Shown piece by piece: positions 7,775 to 16,865 of a stretch of DNA of 64,000 nt (within the stretch, counting starts at the first letter, position 1; every line of letters starts with the position of its first letter). The stretch spans positions 1-64,000 of the forward strand of contig NZ_JAFCLP010000026.1 of NCBI RefSeq assembly GCF_018129405.1. Direction: 5' to 3'. A model generated the notes under the pieces. The model was not told where the DNA came from. It ran no database searches and saw only the letters and a list, made by a program, of their open reading frames with translations. The stretch comes from Bradyrhizobium iriomotense (GTDB lineage Bacteria > Pseudomonadota > Alphaproteobacteria > Rhizobiales > Xanthobacteraceae). A program made the translations under genes and the position numbers.

Positions 7775-9397
7775 TCAGCGCAGCGCCGCGGTGCGCATGA
7801 CGAAGGACGTCGTCTCGAGCTTCGCGGTCGCGCTGCCCGAGAAACTGTCGCAGGACAGGCCCGGCATCGGATCGTCGGCGAAGCCCATCGCAATCACCGT
7901 CTGCGGCTTGACGAAATAGCCGCGCAGCGCCGCCGTATCGAGCTCGCCCATCAGCGTGACCGACATTGCACGGCTGGCGCTCGGCGACAGCATGACGATC
8001 TTGAGCCAGATGCTCTCGTTCTTGGCCGCGGAGAGGCGGGTCGCGGTCGCGACCATGCCGTCGACGCTCTTGCCGACCACACTGTTGATCTCGGTGGCGG
8101 CCGCAGCGCTGCGCGCGCCGGGACGGGCAGAGCGCGGGACCGGCGCGGAAGCGGCCACGACTTTGGCGCGGTCGACCGGGGAGGCGGCAGGCGCGTAGGC
8201 CAGCGCCTGAAGAGTTGCGCTGGACACGCTCGCAGTTGGTTGCGGATCGGTCGCGGAGGCAAGCGCCTGGCGGGCCTTCAGCGCCGCGACCTGTGCCGGC
8301 GTCGCCTGCTGCGGCGTGGCGGGGGCATCCCAGAAGCCGCGGGCGTTGATGATGTCGGCCGGCGTCTCCGGCTTGGCCTCGGCAGGTTTCGCGGCAGGCT
8401 TGTCAGCCACGGGCGCGGGCTTCGGCTTGGGCGGCGCGACGAGCTGCGCATCGGCCGAGGCGAGCTGAAGGGTGGCTGCGACCTGCGGCTTGGCGCGCGG
8501 CGTCGGTACCGGATCGGCCGGCCTGGCTGCGGCGGCGACCACGGTCGGCCCGGACGACTTCGCGGCCGGGGCCTGCGCGCCCTCGTCATCCTCGTCGCTG
8601 CTGGCGGCGGCCGGTGCCGATTTGCTCTTGAACAGGGCGGCGAAGAAGTTCGGCTTGCTGGCGCCGTCATCGCCGCTGCCGCGACGCTCGATCTCGGCCT
8701 TGGCGAGCTCATAACCCTTCAGCGGCGTGCCGTCGGTCGGCAGATGCACCGTCTTGCCGTCCGGGAAGACGCGGGCGAGCTGGTCATGCGTCATGCGCGG
8801 CCAGTGCCGGATGCTGCCGGTGTCCAGATGCACGAAGGGCGAGCCCGAGGTCGGGTAGAAGCCGACGCCGCCGCGCTGCAGGCGCAGGCCGGCGAAGCGG
8901 ATCTGCTCCAGCGGCACGCCCGGAATGTAGAAGTCCATCGCATGGCCCAGCATGTGCTGGCTGAAGCGCGCCACACCGGAGGAGCGGCGGCGGAGCATGG
9001 CGTTGGTGGCGGGGGAGCGGTAGGAGGAGATGATCTGGATCGGCTGCTTGCCGTCGACGTCGCGGTAGACTTCCCAGAGGATGTCGAAGAGGTGACGGTC
9101 CATGACCGTCTCGTCCTGGGTGCGCCAGTCGCGCAGGAAATGGTTGAGCTGCTTCAGGGCGGCTTCGTCATAGCGCCCGTCGCGCTTGAAGGTGACGGTG
9201 AGGTCTTCGCCGGAATGGGTGTGGTGGAAGGAGAGGGTCTTGGTCTCGTTCAGCGCGGCGGCGTTATGGACTGAACCTGCGGCAGCAAGCAGCAACACGG
9301 AAGCGAGGCCGATCCTGGATCCGACCTTCACTCCCGCATGGGACAACGACAGCACAACGAATTGGCGTGCGAGACCAGTCAGCACGTATGAGCCCAC
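7775..9397 (-). CDS. DUF882 / M15-like murein peptidase with long Ala/Pro tail
   Basis: The 540-residue product has an N-terminal export signal (hydrophobic stretch about residues 28-48). A DUF882 peptidase domain (about 50-230) keeps the zinc-ligand pattern SQHMLGHAMDF and PFVHLDTG. DUF882 includes the E. coli YcbK/MepK group, which cleaves peptidoglycan cross-links. The second half is a long low-complexity Ala/Pro/Lys linker and a less conserved C-terminal domain. The start is an annotated GTG; a later start within the signal region is possible. An L,D-transpeptidase gene lies just upstream on the same strand, suggesting a cell-wall gene pair although about 275 bases and hairpins separate them. 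Confidence 0.9.
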   Translation of the reverse strand: MGSYVLTGLARQFVVLSLSHAGVKVGSRIGLASVLLLAAAGSVHNAAALNETKTLSFHHTHSGEDLTVTFKRDGRYDEAALKQLNHFLRDWRTQDETVMDRHLFDILWEVYRDVDGKQPIQIISSYRSPATNAMLRRRSSGVARFSQHMLGHAMDFYIPGVPLEQIRFAGLRLQRGGVGFYPTSGSPFVHLDTGSIRHWPRMTHDQLARVFPDGKTVHLPTDGTPLKGYELAKAEIERRGSGDDGASKPNFFAALFKSKSAPAAASSDEDDEGAQAPAAKSSGPTVVAAAARPADPVPTPRAKPQVAATLQLASADAQLVAPPKPKPAPVADKPAAKPAEAKPETPADIINARGFWDAPATPQQATPAQVAALKARQALASATDPQPTASVSSATLQALAYAPAASPVDRAKVVAASAPVPRSARPGARSAAAATEINSVVGKSVDGMVATATRLSAAKNESIWLKIVMLSPSASRAMSVTLMGELDTAALRGYFVKPQTVIAMGFADDPMPGLSCDSFSGSATAKLETTSFVMRTAALR

Positions 9398-9551
9398 CCA
9401 GTCGACGAGCGTTCAAAATGGACTCTCCCGCCAACCCCGTTAGCGCGCGAAAGAGGGTGAACGCTTTCTTAAAGCGAGAAGGTTAATTTGAGGTTGACCT
9501 TCCCGCCCCCAAACCAAGTCAGAGTACAATCCTAAACGGTTGAGTGTGGCA

Positions 9552-9578
9552 AAAAAACGCCCGCTGCCCGAGGGCAGG
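9552..9578 (-). terminator. Candidate terminator between the L,D-transpeptidase and DUF882 genes
   Basis: Read on the minus strand, CTGCCC-TC-GGGCAG (9565-9578) forms a short hairpin, followed after six bases by seven T residues (9552-9558). The tight loop and the gap before the T run make it weaker than average. Confidence 0.4.
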
Positions 9579-9600
9579 TTGGAGGATGGTTAACGTTAAG

Positions 9601-9628
9601 TGCCCCCATCCTGGGGGATGGGGGCACT
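9601..9628. terminator. Perfect hairpin after the L,D-transpeptidase gene
   Basis: GTGCCCCCATCC (9601-9612) and GGATGGGGGCAC (9617-9628) form a perfect 12-base stem with a 4-base loop, 44 bases past the stop of the leftward L,D-transpeptidase gene. No T run follows, so it may act as an RNA 3' stabiliser or work with the T-rich site at 9552. Confidence 0.6.
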
Positions 9629-9671
9629 GATTTCATTGCGGAATTTCAGGCGATGAGGCGCCGGGCGGGCC

Positions 9672-11882
9672 TCAGCGGGTGAACACTCGCTGCGGCCGGC
9701 GGCCGACCGGAGCCGGCGGCAGGGTCGGGGTCGGGGCCCCGAACAGCCGCTCGAAGAAGTTCGGACCCGACGAGCCGAAGCCGCCGCCATTGTTGGCCAC
9801 CGCCACGCCCGAGGGCAGCGTCGTCGCCGGGCGCGAATAGCTCGGCTGCGAGTGCGCCACGACATTCTCGAGGTCCTTGCCGCGGCCGTTCTTCAGGATG
9901 TTGAGCATGGTCGCGTCGCGGCCATAGACGTCCTTGCGGAATTGCAGCTTGCCGGCATCGTCCACGAACGCGGTCTGGTAGGTGATGTTGACCGGGATCG
10001 GCGTGGGGAATTTCAGGTCGATCTCGCTCTTGCCGTACATGCTGCGCACGCGCTCGGGCGTGTACTTCTCGTTCGGCATGGCGATGTTGAGCAGCACGGA
10101 GGCGTACTGATCCGGGTTCTGCACGCGCATGCAGCCATGGCTGAAGGCGCGGTCTTCCCGGGCGAACAGGTTCTTGTCCGGCGTGTCGTGCTGATAGACC
10201 AGGAACTTGTTCGGGAAGTTGAAGCGGATGCGGCCGAGCGCGTTGGCTTCACCGGGCGGCTGCGAGATGTGCACCGAGCCGTCGCGGTTCTGCTCGAGCT
10301 TGAGGCCCATGCGCTGGAGCACGGTCGGGTCCTGCTGAAGCGCCGGCAGATATTCGTTGTAGACGATCGACGGCGGCACGTTCCAGGTCGGGTTGACCGT
10401 GATGTACTTCATCGTCTCGGTCAGCAGCGGGGTGGCGTGCTGGCCCGGCTTGCCGGTGACGACGCGGGTGGTCCAGACCTGCTGGCCGCGCTGCATCACC
10501 TTCAGCGTGTAGTCGGGAATGTTGAGGATGACATAGGCATCGCCCAGCGAGGGGACGCCGAGGTCGCGCGGCAGCCAGCGCCAGCGTTCCATGTTCACCA
10601 GCACGGTGTCGATCTGCCTGTCGCGCTTGGGGGTGTTGAGCGCCTTCACCGTCTTGTCGTCGAGGATGCCGGTCGGCTTCATCTCGGCGCCGTTCTGGAA
10701 CTTGCGCACGGCTTCGGCGACCGCAGCGTCATAGCGGGTGTCGCTGGCGTTCTCGGTGATGCCGAGCTTGGCGCGCAGCTGCGGCACGCGCGGATCTTCG
10801 ACGACGATCTCAGCCTGCTTCTTGCCGGCGGGGGTGTATTTCAGCGCAGGGCCATCGGCGATCTCGATCACCGGGCCGTTGCCCTGGCCGCGCAGTTCCG
10901 CGAGCTTCGCCTTCAGCTCCTTGTAGAGCTTCTGCGGCGGGTTGTAGCTGTCGAGCGCCGCGGAAGCGTCAGAAGCGGTCGTGACCTTCGTCAGCACCTC
11001 GCCCGGGTCGATCGGATGCTCGGGATAGAGGATGTCGCCGCTGACCTGCGACCAGTGCATGCGGCCGCTCTGCGCCTGGCGCGCATAGTCGAACATGCTG
11101 GCGGTGAGCTTCAGCTCGGCGTCGGCGAGCGCATCGGGCGTCGTCGCGGCAGCGAAATCCGGCACCGGATAGTCGGCGGGATTGAGGCCGTCGGAGGCGG
11201 CATCCTTGAGCCGCGCGATCACGCCCTTGGCAGCCGTGGTCAGGCTGCCGCCTTGCGTCCACACCGGCGCGAAGTCGCGCGCCCCGTAGAACTTCTCGAT
11301 CGCCGCACGCTCGTTCTTGCGGTCGAAATGGCGCGAGGCCTTGGCGCCGATGATATCCTTGAGCTTGTCGGCGACCGGCTGGTCGGCAGCGGGAACGTTG
11401 CTGGCGGCCTTGACCGGCTCGGCTGCCGGAGCCGCTGCAGTGGCAGGCGCTGCGGGCGCGGCCGACGGGGCGGTCGCGGTGTCAGACTTTGCAGGCTCGG
11501 TCTTTGCAGGTTCGGTCTTGGCCGTCTCGCTCTTCGGCGCCTCGGGCGCGGGCGTGGTGGCGACGTCGGACGGTTTGGTCTCGACCTTGTCCGGCGCGGG
11601 CGCGGCGTCGGCCTTGACCGGCTCCTTGGCAGTTTCCCTGGCAGTTTCCTTCGCCGGATCCTGGACCGTGGCGGTGGTGTCGGGCTTGATGTCGGCGGCG
11701 GTCGGGGGCGGGACGTTGGCGGGTTCGGGGCGCGGGATCGCGGCTTCGATCGCGAGTTCGGCAGCGCTGCTGCGCGCCTGATCCTGCGCCAGCGCCGAGC
11801 CGGCGGACACCGTGAGGAAGGTTGCCGCGACCGTCATCAAGACACGGTCAAAGCCTGCACGGTGGTTCAAACAGTCACGCAT
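9672..11882 (-). CDS. YcbB/LdtD-like murein L,D-transpeptidase
   Basis: The 736-residue product has a signal peptide (ending SAGSALAQ). A roughly 150-residue linker rich in Ala, Pro, Lys, Glu and Thr follows, then a scaffold domain, a peptidoglycan-binding segment and a YkuD catalytic domain. The catalytic motif FSHGCMRVQNP places the nucleophile at C584 with H582 next to it. Such enzymes make 3-3 cross-links in murein or attach proteins to it in the periplasm. It is longer than E. coli LdtD because of the N-terminal linker. It is probably co-functional with the DUF882 peptidase downstream. Confidence 0.95.
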   Translation of the reverse strand: MRDCLNHRAGFDRVLMTVAATFLTVSAGSALAQDQARSSAAELAIEAAIPRPEPANVPPPTAADIKPDTTATVQDPAKETARETAKEPVKADAAPAPDKVETKPSDVATTPAPEAPKSETAKTEPAKTEPAKSDTATAPSAAPAAPATAAAPAAEPVKAASNVPAADQPVADKLKDIIGAKASRHFDRKNERAAIEKFYGARDFAPVWTQGGSLTTAAKGVIARLKDAASDGLNPADYPVPDFAAATTPDALADAELKLTASMFDYARQAQSGRMHWSQVSGDILYPEHPIDPGEVLTKVTTASDASAALDSYNPPQKLYKELKAKLAELRGQGNGPVIEIADGPALKYTPAGKKQAEIVVEDPRVPQLRAKLGITENASDTRYDAAVAEAVRKFQNGAEMKPTGILDDKTVKALNTPKRDRQIDTVLVNMERWRWLPRDLGVPSLGDAYVILNIPDYTLKVMQRGQQVWTTRVVTGKPGQHATPLLTETMKYITVNPTWNVPPSIVYNEYLPALQQDPTVLQRMGLKLEQNRDGSVHISQPPGEANALGRIRFNFPNKFLVYQHDTPDKNLFAREDRAFSHGCMRVQNPDQYASVLLNIAMPNEKYTPERVRSMYGKSEIDLKFPTPIPVNITYQTAFVDDAGKLQFRKDVYGRDATMLNILKNGRGKDLENVVAHSQPSYSRPATTLPSGVAVANNGGGFGSSGPNFFERLFGAPTPTLPPAPVGRRPQRVFTR

Positions 11883-12220
11883 TGTGTCACACCCCTCGGG
11901 TGAACTGTCCCTCGTGGAACAGCTTCGTTATCGCCTAATTGAGTTTCGGCTAGATCGCGCCGGCCTCTCGAAAGTCGCACGCCTGCACGCAACGATTCCC
12001 TACGCCAGACGATATACAGGCCCCGATTTTGCAGCCAGCGCTACCGGGGACAACTCACGACAAACTGACTTCAAGGGAGCCTCTTGGCAACGGATTGTGC
12101 GCTTGCAGCACGCTCTTTTCCCTCTGTCTGTCACTTCCAAGTCACGGTTCAAGTCGCAGCCGAATTTTGCCGTCATGCGAACGGCTTAGGGCCTCGCGCG
12201 AACCTCCGTTCGCATGAGGC
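11883..12220. other. Intergenic region upstream of the L,D-transpeptidase gene
   Basis: This 338-base gap separates two leftward genes. I find no convincing gene. The right end contains the long inverted repeat listed at 12174; the left end should hold the transpeptidase promoter, but no clear consensus hexamers stand out. Confidence 0.5.
12174..12216. repeat. Inverted repeat after the sigma-54 regulator gene
   Basis: CATGCGAACGG (12174-12184) is perfectly complementary to CCGTTCGCATG (12206-12216), giving an 11-base stem with a 21-base loop just past the stop codon of the leftward regulator gene. There is no T tract, so it may be a factor-dependent terminator or 3' stabiliser. Confidence 0.5.
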
Positions 12221-13717
12221 TCAGTGCGTCTCCTCGCCGCTTTTCCCGCCATGGCCGGGAACCCCGGCTTCGTCGAGTTTCCGATAGAGGGTGGACCGGC
12301 CGATTTTGAGGCGGCGAGCGACTTCCGACATCTGTCCGCGATAATGCGAGATCGCGAAACGGATGATCTCGTTCTCCATGTCATCCAGCGGGCGGACGTC
12401 GCCGGTCGGCGTCAGCATCGACAGGCTTCCCGCCAGGGGCAGCGGTGCGATCGGTATTTCGCTACCCGATACCACCGAAGGCGCCGCGATCGGCTCCAGC
12501 ATCAGCGGTGCGGTCGGAATTTCGGTCGCGGGATGCGGCTGGGCGGTGAGCAGGGGGAAGTCGGCGAGGCCGAGCTGGTCGCCGTCGCTCATCACCACGG
12601 CGCGGTAGACCGCGTTCTCGAGCTGGCGGATGTTGCCGGGCCAGTTGAGCTGGGCGAGGTGCGCCACGGCCTCGCCGCTGATGCCGGTGATGGGGCGGTT
12701 CTCCTCGGCGGCAAAGCGCGCGAGGAAATGCCGGAGCAGATGCGGAATGTCCTCGCGACGGGCGCGCAGCGAGGGGATCGTCAGCGGCAGCACATGGAGA
12801 CGGTAGAACAGGTCTTCCCGGAAGTGGCCCTGCTTCACTCGCTCCAGCAGCTTGCGGTTGGTCGCGGAGACGATGCGGACGTCGACCTTGACGGGCTTGC
12901 GGCCGCCGACCGCCTCGACCGCGCCTTCCTGGAGTGCGCGCAGCAGCTTGACCTGAGCGGTCAGCGGCAGCTCGCTGACCTCGTCGAGGAACAGCGTGCC
13001 GCCATGGGCCTCGACGAACTTGCCGGTGTGACGTTCGGTGGCGCCGGTGAAGGCACCTTTCTCGTGGCCGAACAGGATGGACTCGACGAGATTGTCGGGG
13101 ATTGCGCCGCAATTGACCGCGACGAAGGGCTTTGCCTTGCGCTCGCCGCTGCCATGGATGGCGCGCGCGAACATCTCCTTGCCGACGCCGGACTCGCCCT
13201 CGATCAGCACAGGGATCGAGGAATTCGCCGCCTTCTGCGCGGCGCGCATGACCGGCGCCATCGCCTCGGCGCGGGTGATGATGTCGGAGAAGGTCAGCCG
13301 TCCTTCGCGGCTGTGACGGATGCGCTGCAATTCGCCTTTGAGCGCGGAGGTGTTGAGCGCGTTGCGCAAGCTGACCTGGAGCCGTTCCATGCCGACCGGC
13401 TTGACGACGAAATCGGCGGCGCCTGCGCGCATCGCCGAGATCACGTTGTCGATGCCGCCATGAGCGGTCTGCACGATGACGGGTACGGAGAGGCCCGCTT
13501 CGCGGATTTTCGCCAGCACGCCCATGCCGTCGAGGCCAGGCATCACGAGATCGAGGATGACGCCGTCGATGGCAGGCGCATCGGGTGCGGTGAGGGCGGC
13601 GATCGCGGCGTCGCCGGATTCCACGACGATCGTTTCATAGCCGCATTTCTGCACCATGTTCTCGACCAGCCGGCGGGCTACAGCGTCGTCGTCGGCGATC
13701 AAAATACTGGCAGCCAT
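12221..13717 (-). CDS. Sigma-54-dependent response regulator (NtrC family)
   Basis: The 498-residue product has three parts. The receiver (1-120) has phosphoacceptor D56 in VILDLVMPG and K106 in VVKP. The AAA+ domain has Walker A GESGVGK (174-180), the sigma-54-contacting GAFTGA loop (221-226) and Walker B LFLDE (242-246). A C-terminal Fis-type helix-turn-helix follows (about 455-485, ending IGRSTLYRKLDEAG). It therefore activates RNA polymerase carrying sigma-54. No histidine kinase is adjacent, so its partner and target genes are unknown. The receiver and motifs are intact. Confidence 0.95.
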   Translation of the reverse strand: MAASILIADDDAVARRLVENMVQKCGYETIVVESGDAAIAALTAPDAPAIDGVILDLVMPGLDGMGVLAKIREAGLSVPVIVQTAHGGIDNVISAMRAGAADFVVKPVGMERLQVSLRNALNTSALKGELQRIRHSREGRLTFSDIITRAEAMAPVMRAAQKAANSSIPVLIEGESGVGKEMFARAIHGSGERKAKPFVAVNCGAIPDNLVESILFGHEKGAFTGATERHTGKFVEAHGGTLFLDEVSELPLTAQVKLLRALQEGAVEAVGGRKPVKVDVRIVSATNRKLLERVKQGHFREDLFYRLHVLPLTIPSLRARREDIPHLLRHFLARFAAEENRPITGISGEAVAHLAQLNWPGNIRQLENAVYRAVVMSDGDQLGLADFPLLTAQPHPATEIPTAPLMLEPIAAPSVVSGSEIPIAPLPLAGSLSMLTPTGDVRPLDDMENEIIRFAISHYRGQMSEVARRLKIGRSTLYRKLDEAGVPGHGGKSGEETH

Positions 13718-13844
13718 GGTGTTCCCCGCACGCTACAACTATCTGTCTCGAATCGGGGCACTCTGGCCGAAGCCGATTAACGCACTCTTAAACCTTGATG
13801 CCCCCGCCCGTCGTCGCGATTGTTGAACACAGGTTTCCCACACA

Positions 13845-15752
13845 ATGAATTCGCGTTCCAAGCCCGCTCTCAAAAAGCCCGCTCTCCGCAAGCCTGCCAC
13901 CAAGACATCCGCCGCCAAGAAATCCGCCGTCAAGGCAAAGCCCTCCAAAACTTCACTCGCAAAGCCCGCGAGCAAGACCGGCAAGCTCCCGGAGTGGAAC
14001 CTCGCCGATCTCTATTCAGGGATCGATGCGCCCGAAGTGGCGCGCGATCTCGAAAAGATGGATGCCGATTGCGTCGCGTTCGAGACCGACTACAAGGGCA
14101 AGCTCGCGACAGGGACAGCAAACGAAGATGGCGGAAAATGGCTCGCCGAGGCCGTGCGACGCTATGAGGCTATCGACGATCTCGCCGGCCGTCTCGGCTC
14201 CTATGCCGGTCTCGTTCATGCCGGCGACAGCGTTGATCCCAAGATTTCAAAGTTTTACGGCGATGTGTCCGAACGCCTGACGGCGGCGTCCACGCACCTT
14301 CTGTTCTTCGCGCTCGAGCTCAACCGTATCGATGACGATATTTTGACCCGCGCGATGCAGGCTGTGGAGCTGGCGTATTACCGTCCGTGGATCGAGGATC
14401 TGCGCAAGGAGAAGCCGTACCAGCTCGACGACAAGCTCGAGCAACTCTTCCTGGAGAAGGCGCAGACCGGCTATTCCGCCTTCAACCGCCTGTTCGACCA
14501 GACCATCTCGGGTCTGCGCTTCAAGGTCGGTGCGAAAGAACTGGCAATCGAGCCGACGCTCAATTTCCTACAGGACCGCGACGGCGCCAAGCGCAAGGCG
14601 GCGGCCGAAGCGCTGGCAAAAACCTTCAAGGCCAATGAGCGCACCTTCGCGCTGATTACCAACACGCTCGCCAAGGACAAGGACATCTCCGACCGCTGGC
14701 GCGGTTTCAAGGATGTCGCGGATTCCCGCCATCTGAACAACCGTGTCGAGCGCGAGGTGGTGGATGCGCTGGTCGCCTCGGTCCGCGCCGCCTATCCGAA
14801 GCTGTCGCATCGCTATTACGCGCTGAAGGCGAAGTGGTTCGGCAAGAAGCGGCTGGCCTATTGGGATCGCAACGCGCCGCTGCCGTTTGCGGCGACCGAC
14901 GTCATCGGCTGGCCCGATGCGCGCAACATGGTGCTGACGGCCTATCGGGGCTTCTCGCCCAAAATGGCCGACATCGCCGAGCGCTTCTTCACCGATCGCT
15001 GGATCGATGCGCCGGTGCGGCCGGGCAAGGTACCGGGCGCGTTCTCGCATCCGACCACGCCATCGGCGCACCCTTACGTGCTGATGAACTACCAGGGCAA
15101 GCCGCGCGACGTGATGACGCTCGCACACGAGCTCGGCCACGGCGTGCACCAGGTGCTGGCCGCGAAGAACGGCGCGCTGATGGCGCCGACGCCGCTGACG
15201 CTGGCGGAGACCGCGAGCGTGTTCGGCGAGATGCTCACCTTCAAGCGGCTCCTGGCCCAGACCAAAAACGCAAAACAGCGCCAGGCGCTGCTCGCCGGCA
15301 AGGTCGAGGACATGATCAACACCGTGGTGCGGCAGATCGCGTTCTATTCGTTCGAGCGCGCGGTCCACACCGAGCGCAAGAACGGCGAGCTCACCGCGAC
15401 GCGGCTCGGCGAGATCTGGCTGTCGGTGCAGGGCGAGAGCCTGGGGCCCGCGATCGAGATCAAGGCGGGCTACGAGAACTACTGGATGTACATTCCGCAC
15501 TTCATCCATTCGCCGTTCTACGTCTACGCCTATGCCTTCGGCGATTGCCTCGTGAACTCGCTCTATGCGGTCTACGAGAACGCGGCCGAAGGCTTTGCCG
15601 AGCGTTATCTCGACATGCTCGCCGCCGGTGGAACCAAGCACTATTCCGAGCTGCTGCGGCCGTTCGGGCTCGATGCCAAGGATCCCAAATTCTGGGACGG
15701 CGGTCTTTCGGTCATCGCGGGGATGATCGACGAGCTGGAGGCGATGGGCTGA
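13845..15752 (+). CDS. M3-family oligoendopeptidase (PepF type)
   Basis: The 635-residue product begins with about 45 residues rich in Lys, Ala, Pro and Ser. A full M3 thermolysin-like peptidase follows. The zinc motif HELGH is at 428-432 and the third ligand lies in LAETASVFGEML about 25 residues later. M3 oligopeptidases trim short peptides in the cytoplasm. The basic N-terminal tail is not part of the fold. It is divergent from the sigma-54 regulator and followed by a toxin-antitoxin pair. Confidence 0.94.
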   Translation: MNSRSKPALKKPALRKPATKTSAAKKSAVKAKPSKTSLAKPASKTGKLPEWNLADLYSGIDAPEVARDLEKMDADCVAFETDYKGKLATGTANEDGGKWLAEAVRRYEAIDDLAGRLGSYAGLVHAGDSVDPKISKFYGDVSERLTAASTHLLFFALELNRIDDDILTRAMQAVELAYYRPWIEDLRKEKPYQLDDKLEQLFLEKAQTGYSAFNRLFDQTISGLRFKVGAKELAIEPTLNFLQDRDGAKRKAAAEALAKTFKANERTFALITNTLAKDKDISDRWRGFKDVADSRHLNNRVEREVVDALVASVRAAYPKLSHRYYALKAKWFGKKRLAYWDRNAPLPFAATDVIGWPDARNMVLTAYRGFSPKMADIAERFFTDRWIDAPVRPGKVPGAFSHPTTPSAHPYVLMNYQGKPRDVMTLAHELGHGVHQVLAAKNGALMAPTPLTLAETASVFGEMLTFKRLLAQTKNAKQRQALLAGKVEDMINTVVRQIAFYSFERAVHTERKNGELTATRLGEIWLSVQGESLGPAIEIKAGYENYWMYIPHFIHSPFYVYAYAFGDCLVNSLYAVYENAAEGFAERYLDMLAAGGTKHYSELLRPFGLDAKDPKFWDGGLSVIAGMIDELEAMG

Positions 15753-15790
15753 GGCAGACAGGCGCCTTCTCGCGGCACGTAAAACATGTG

Positions 15791-15829
15791 TTGAACCAAG
15801 TCTCCGGCGATGTTATACATATGTATAAC
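15791..15829 (+). promoter_or_regulatory. Promoter and palindromic operator of the AbrB/Doc module
   Basis: GTTATACAT-ATGTATAAC (15812-15829) is a perfect 18-base palindrome. It covers a likely -10 element (TATACA at 15814) that sits 17 bases after a -35-like TTGAAC (15791-15796). The arrangement is what autoregulated toxin-antitoxin operons show. Confidence 0.75.
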
Positions 15830-15846
15830 GTCCTGGAGCCAAGGTC

Positions 15847-16071
15847 ATGAAAATTGAGATCAAGAAGATCGGCAATTCCGACGGACTGCTGCTGCCGCGC
15901 GAATTGATGCAGCGCCTCGATCTCAAGCGCGGGCAGCAACTGCACATCGTGGAATTGCCCGGCGGTGGCTTCCAAGCGCTGCCCTACGATCCCGACTTTG
16001 AGCGGACGATGGAAATCGCCGACGAGGTGATGGACAAATATCGCGATACGCTCGCCGCGCTTGCGAAATAG
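15847..16071 (+). CDS. AbrB/MazE-type antitoxin
   Basis: The 74-residue product has an N-terminal SpoVT/AbrB swapped-hairpin DNA-binding domain (IKKIGNSDGLLLPRELM, about 5-21) and an acidic C-terminal half that would wrap the toxin. It should bind and neutralise the downstream Doc-type protein and repress the operon through the palindrome at 15812-15829. Only 11 bases separate its stop from the toxin start. Confidence 0.9.
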   Translation: MKIEIKKIGNSDGLLLPRELMQRLDLKRGQQLHIVELPGGGFQALPYDPDFERTMEIADEVMDKYRDTLAALAK

Positions 16072-16082
16072 TTGGCCATACA

Positions 16083-16478
16083 ATGAGCGATCCTCCGCAG
16101 CCGCTCTGGATCACTTACGAGCAGGCCGTCGCCATTCACAGTCGGCAACTCCGACGCTTCGGAGGTGCGCCTGGACTGCGTGACGACGGCATGTTGCGGT
16201 CGGCGCTCGATCGCCCGATCAATAAATGGCGCTACGAGCAGGCGCCGCTGGACGAGCTTGCCGCAGCCTATGCATTCGGGCTCGCGAAGAATCATGCTTT
16301 TGTCGATGGAAACAAGCGCATTGCCTTCATGGCGATGATGATCTTTCTGCACAAGAACGGCGTGGCGTTCAGTCCCGATCCGGCGGAAGCGACAACCATC
16401 ATCCTCTCTCTCGCCGCCGGCGAAGTCAGCGAGCAGAGCCTCACGCGCTGGATCCGCGACAATTGGGATTCCAAATGA
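16083..16478 (+). CDS. Doc-type (death-on-curing) Fic-family toxin
   Basis: The 131-residue product carries the Doc signature HAFVDGNKR at residues 71-79, with the Fic histidine and the basic loop. As in phage P1 Doc, the family phosphorylates elongation factor Tu and arrests translation; this activity is inferred from the motif. It is the second gene of an operon with an AbrB-type antitoxin. Length and motif are intact, so the module looks functional. Confidence 0.92.
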   Translation: MSDPPQPLWITYEQAVAIHSRQLRRFGGAPGLRDDGMLRSALDRPINKWRYEQAPLDELAAAYAFGLAKNHAFVDGNKRIAFMAMMIFLHKNGVAFSPDPAEATTIILSLAAGEVSEQSLTRWIRDNWDSK

Positions 16479-16575
16479 CCCGATTTGCGGGAAAACCGCG
16501 TCTGCCTGCCGTTGCCCTGCCTGAAAGATTAAGGTATCCCAGCCCGAGAATTCGACTTTCGACTGGGGACAATCC

Positions 16576-16728
16576 ATGGCTGACCATAGCGAAGTGGCGT
16601 ACACCACTGCCGACGGCAACGACTACGTTGCCCACGAGCAGACCTATGAAGGCTTCATCAAGCTGGTGAAATACGGCACGGCCTCGGTCGCGCTCATCGT
16701 GATCCTGATGGCGATCTTCCTCACCTGA
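16576..16728 (+). CDS. aa3-type cytochrome c oxidase subunit IV-like small protein
   Basis: This 50-residue protein starts MADHSEVAYTTADGNDYVAH and ends with one membrane helix (ASVALIVILMAIFLT). That layout matches bacterial aa3-type oxidase subunit IV (PF07835): a short soluble N-terminus with YxxHExTYxGF and one helix. It lies 137 bases ahead of pntAA rather than with oxidase genes, an arrangement I also associate with other bradyrhizobia. Subunit IV is dispensable for oxidase activity in studied species. Confidence 0.88.
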   Translation: MADHSEVAYTTADGNDYVAHEQTYEGFIKLVKYGTASVALIVILMAIFLT

Positions 16729-16865
16729 TCCATCGCCTGCCGCACCGCCAGCGTCGTCGGTGCCCATAAAAATTGCATTCAAGCCGGTTCTAAAACCGGT
16801 ATCCAACGTTGCGGGAGTAACGCTAAGTTCGCGTGCGCGCTTTTTCCCGCGCCGCCGGAGGGCCT

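Noticed and set aside
9852-11903. 683-codon open frame opposite the L,D-transpeptidase
   Set aside because: The composition is a mirror of the real gene, with repeated Arg/His/Gly and no recognisable motif.
12224-13780. 518-codon frame opposite the sigma-54 regulator
   Set aside because: The opposite strand carries a protein with all diagnostic motifs; this one has none.
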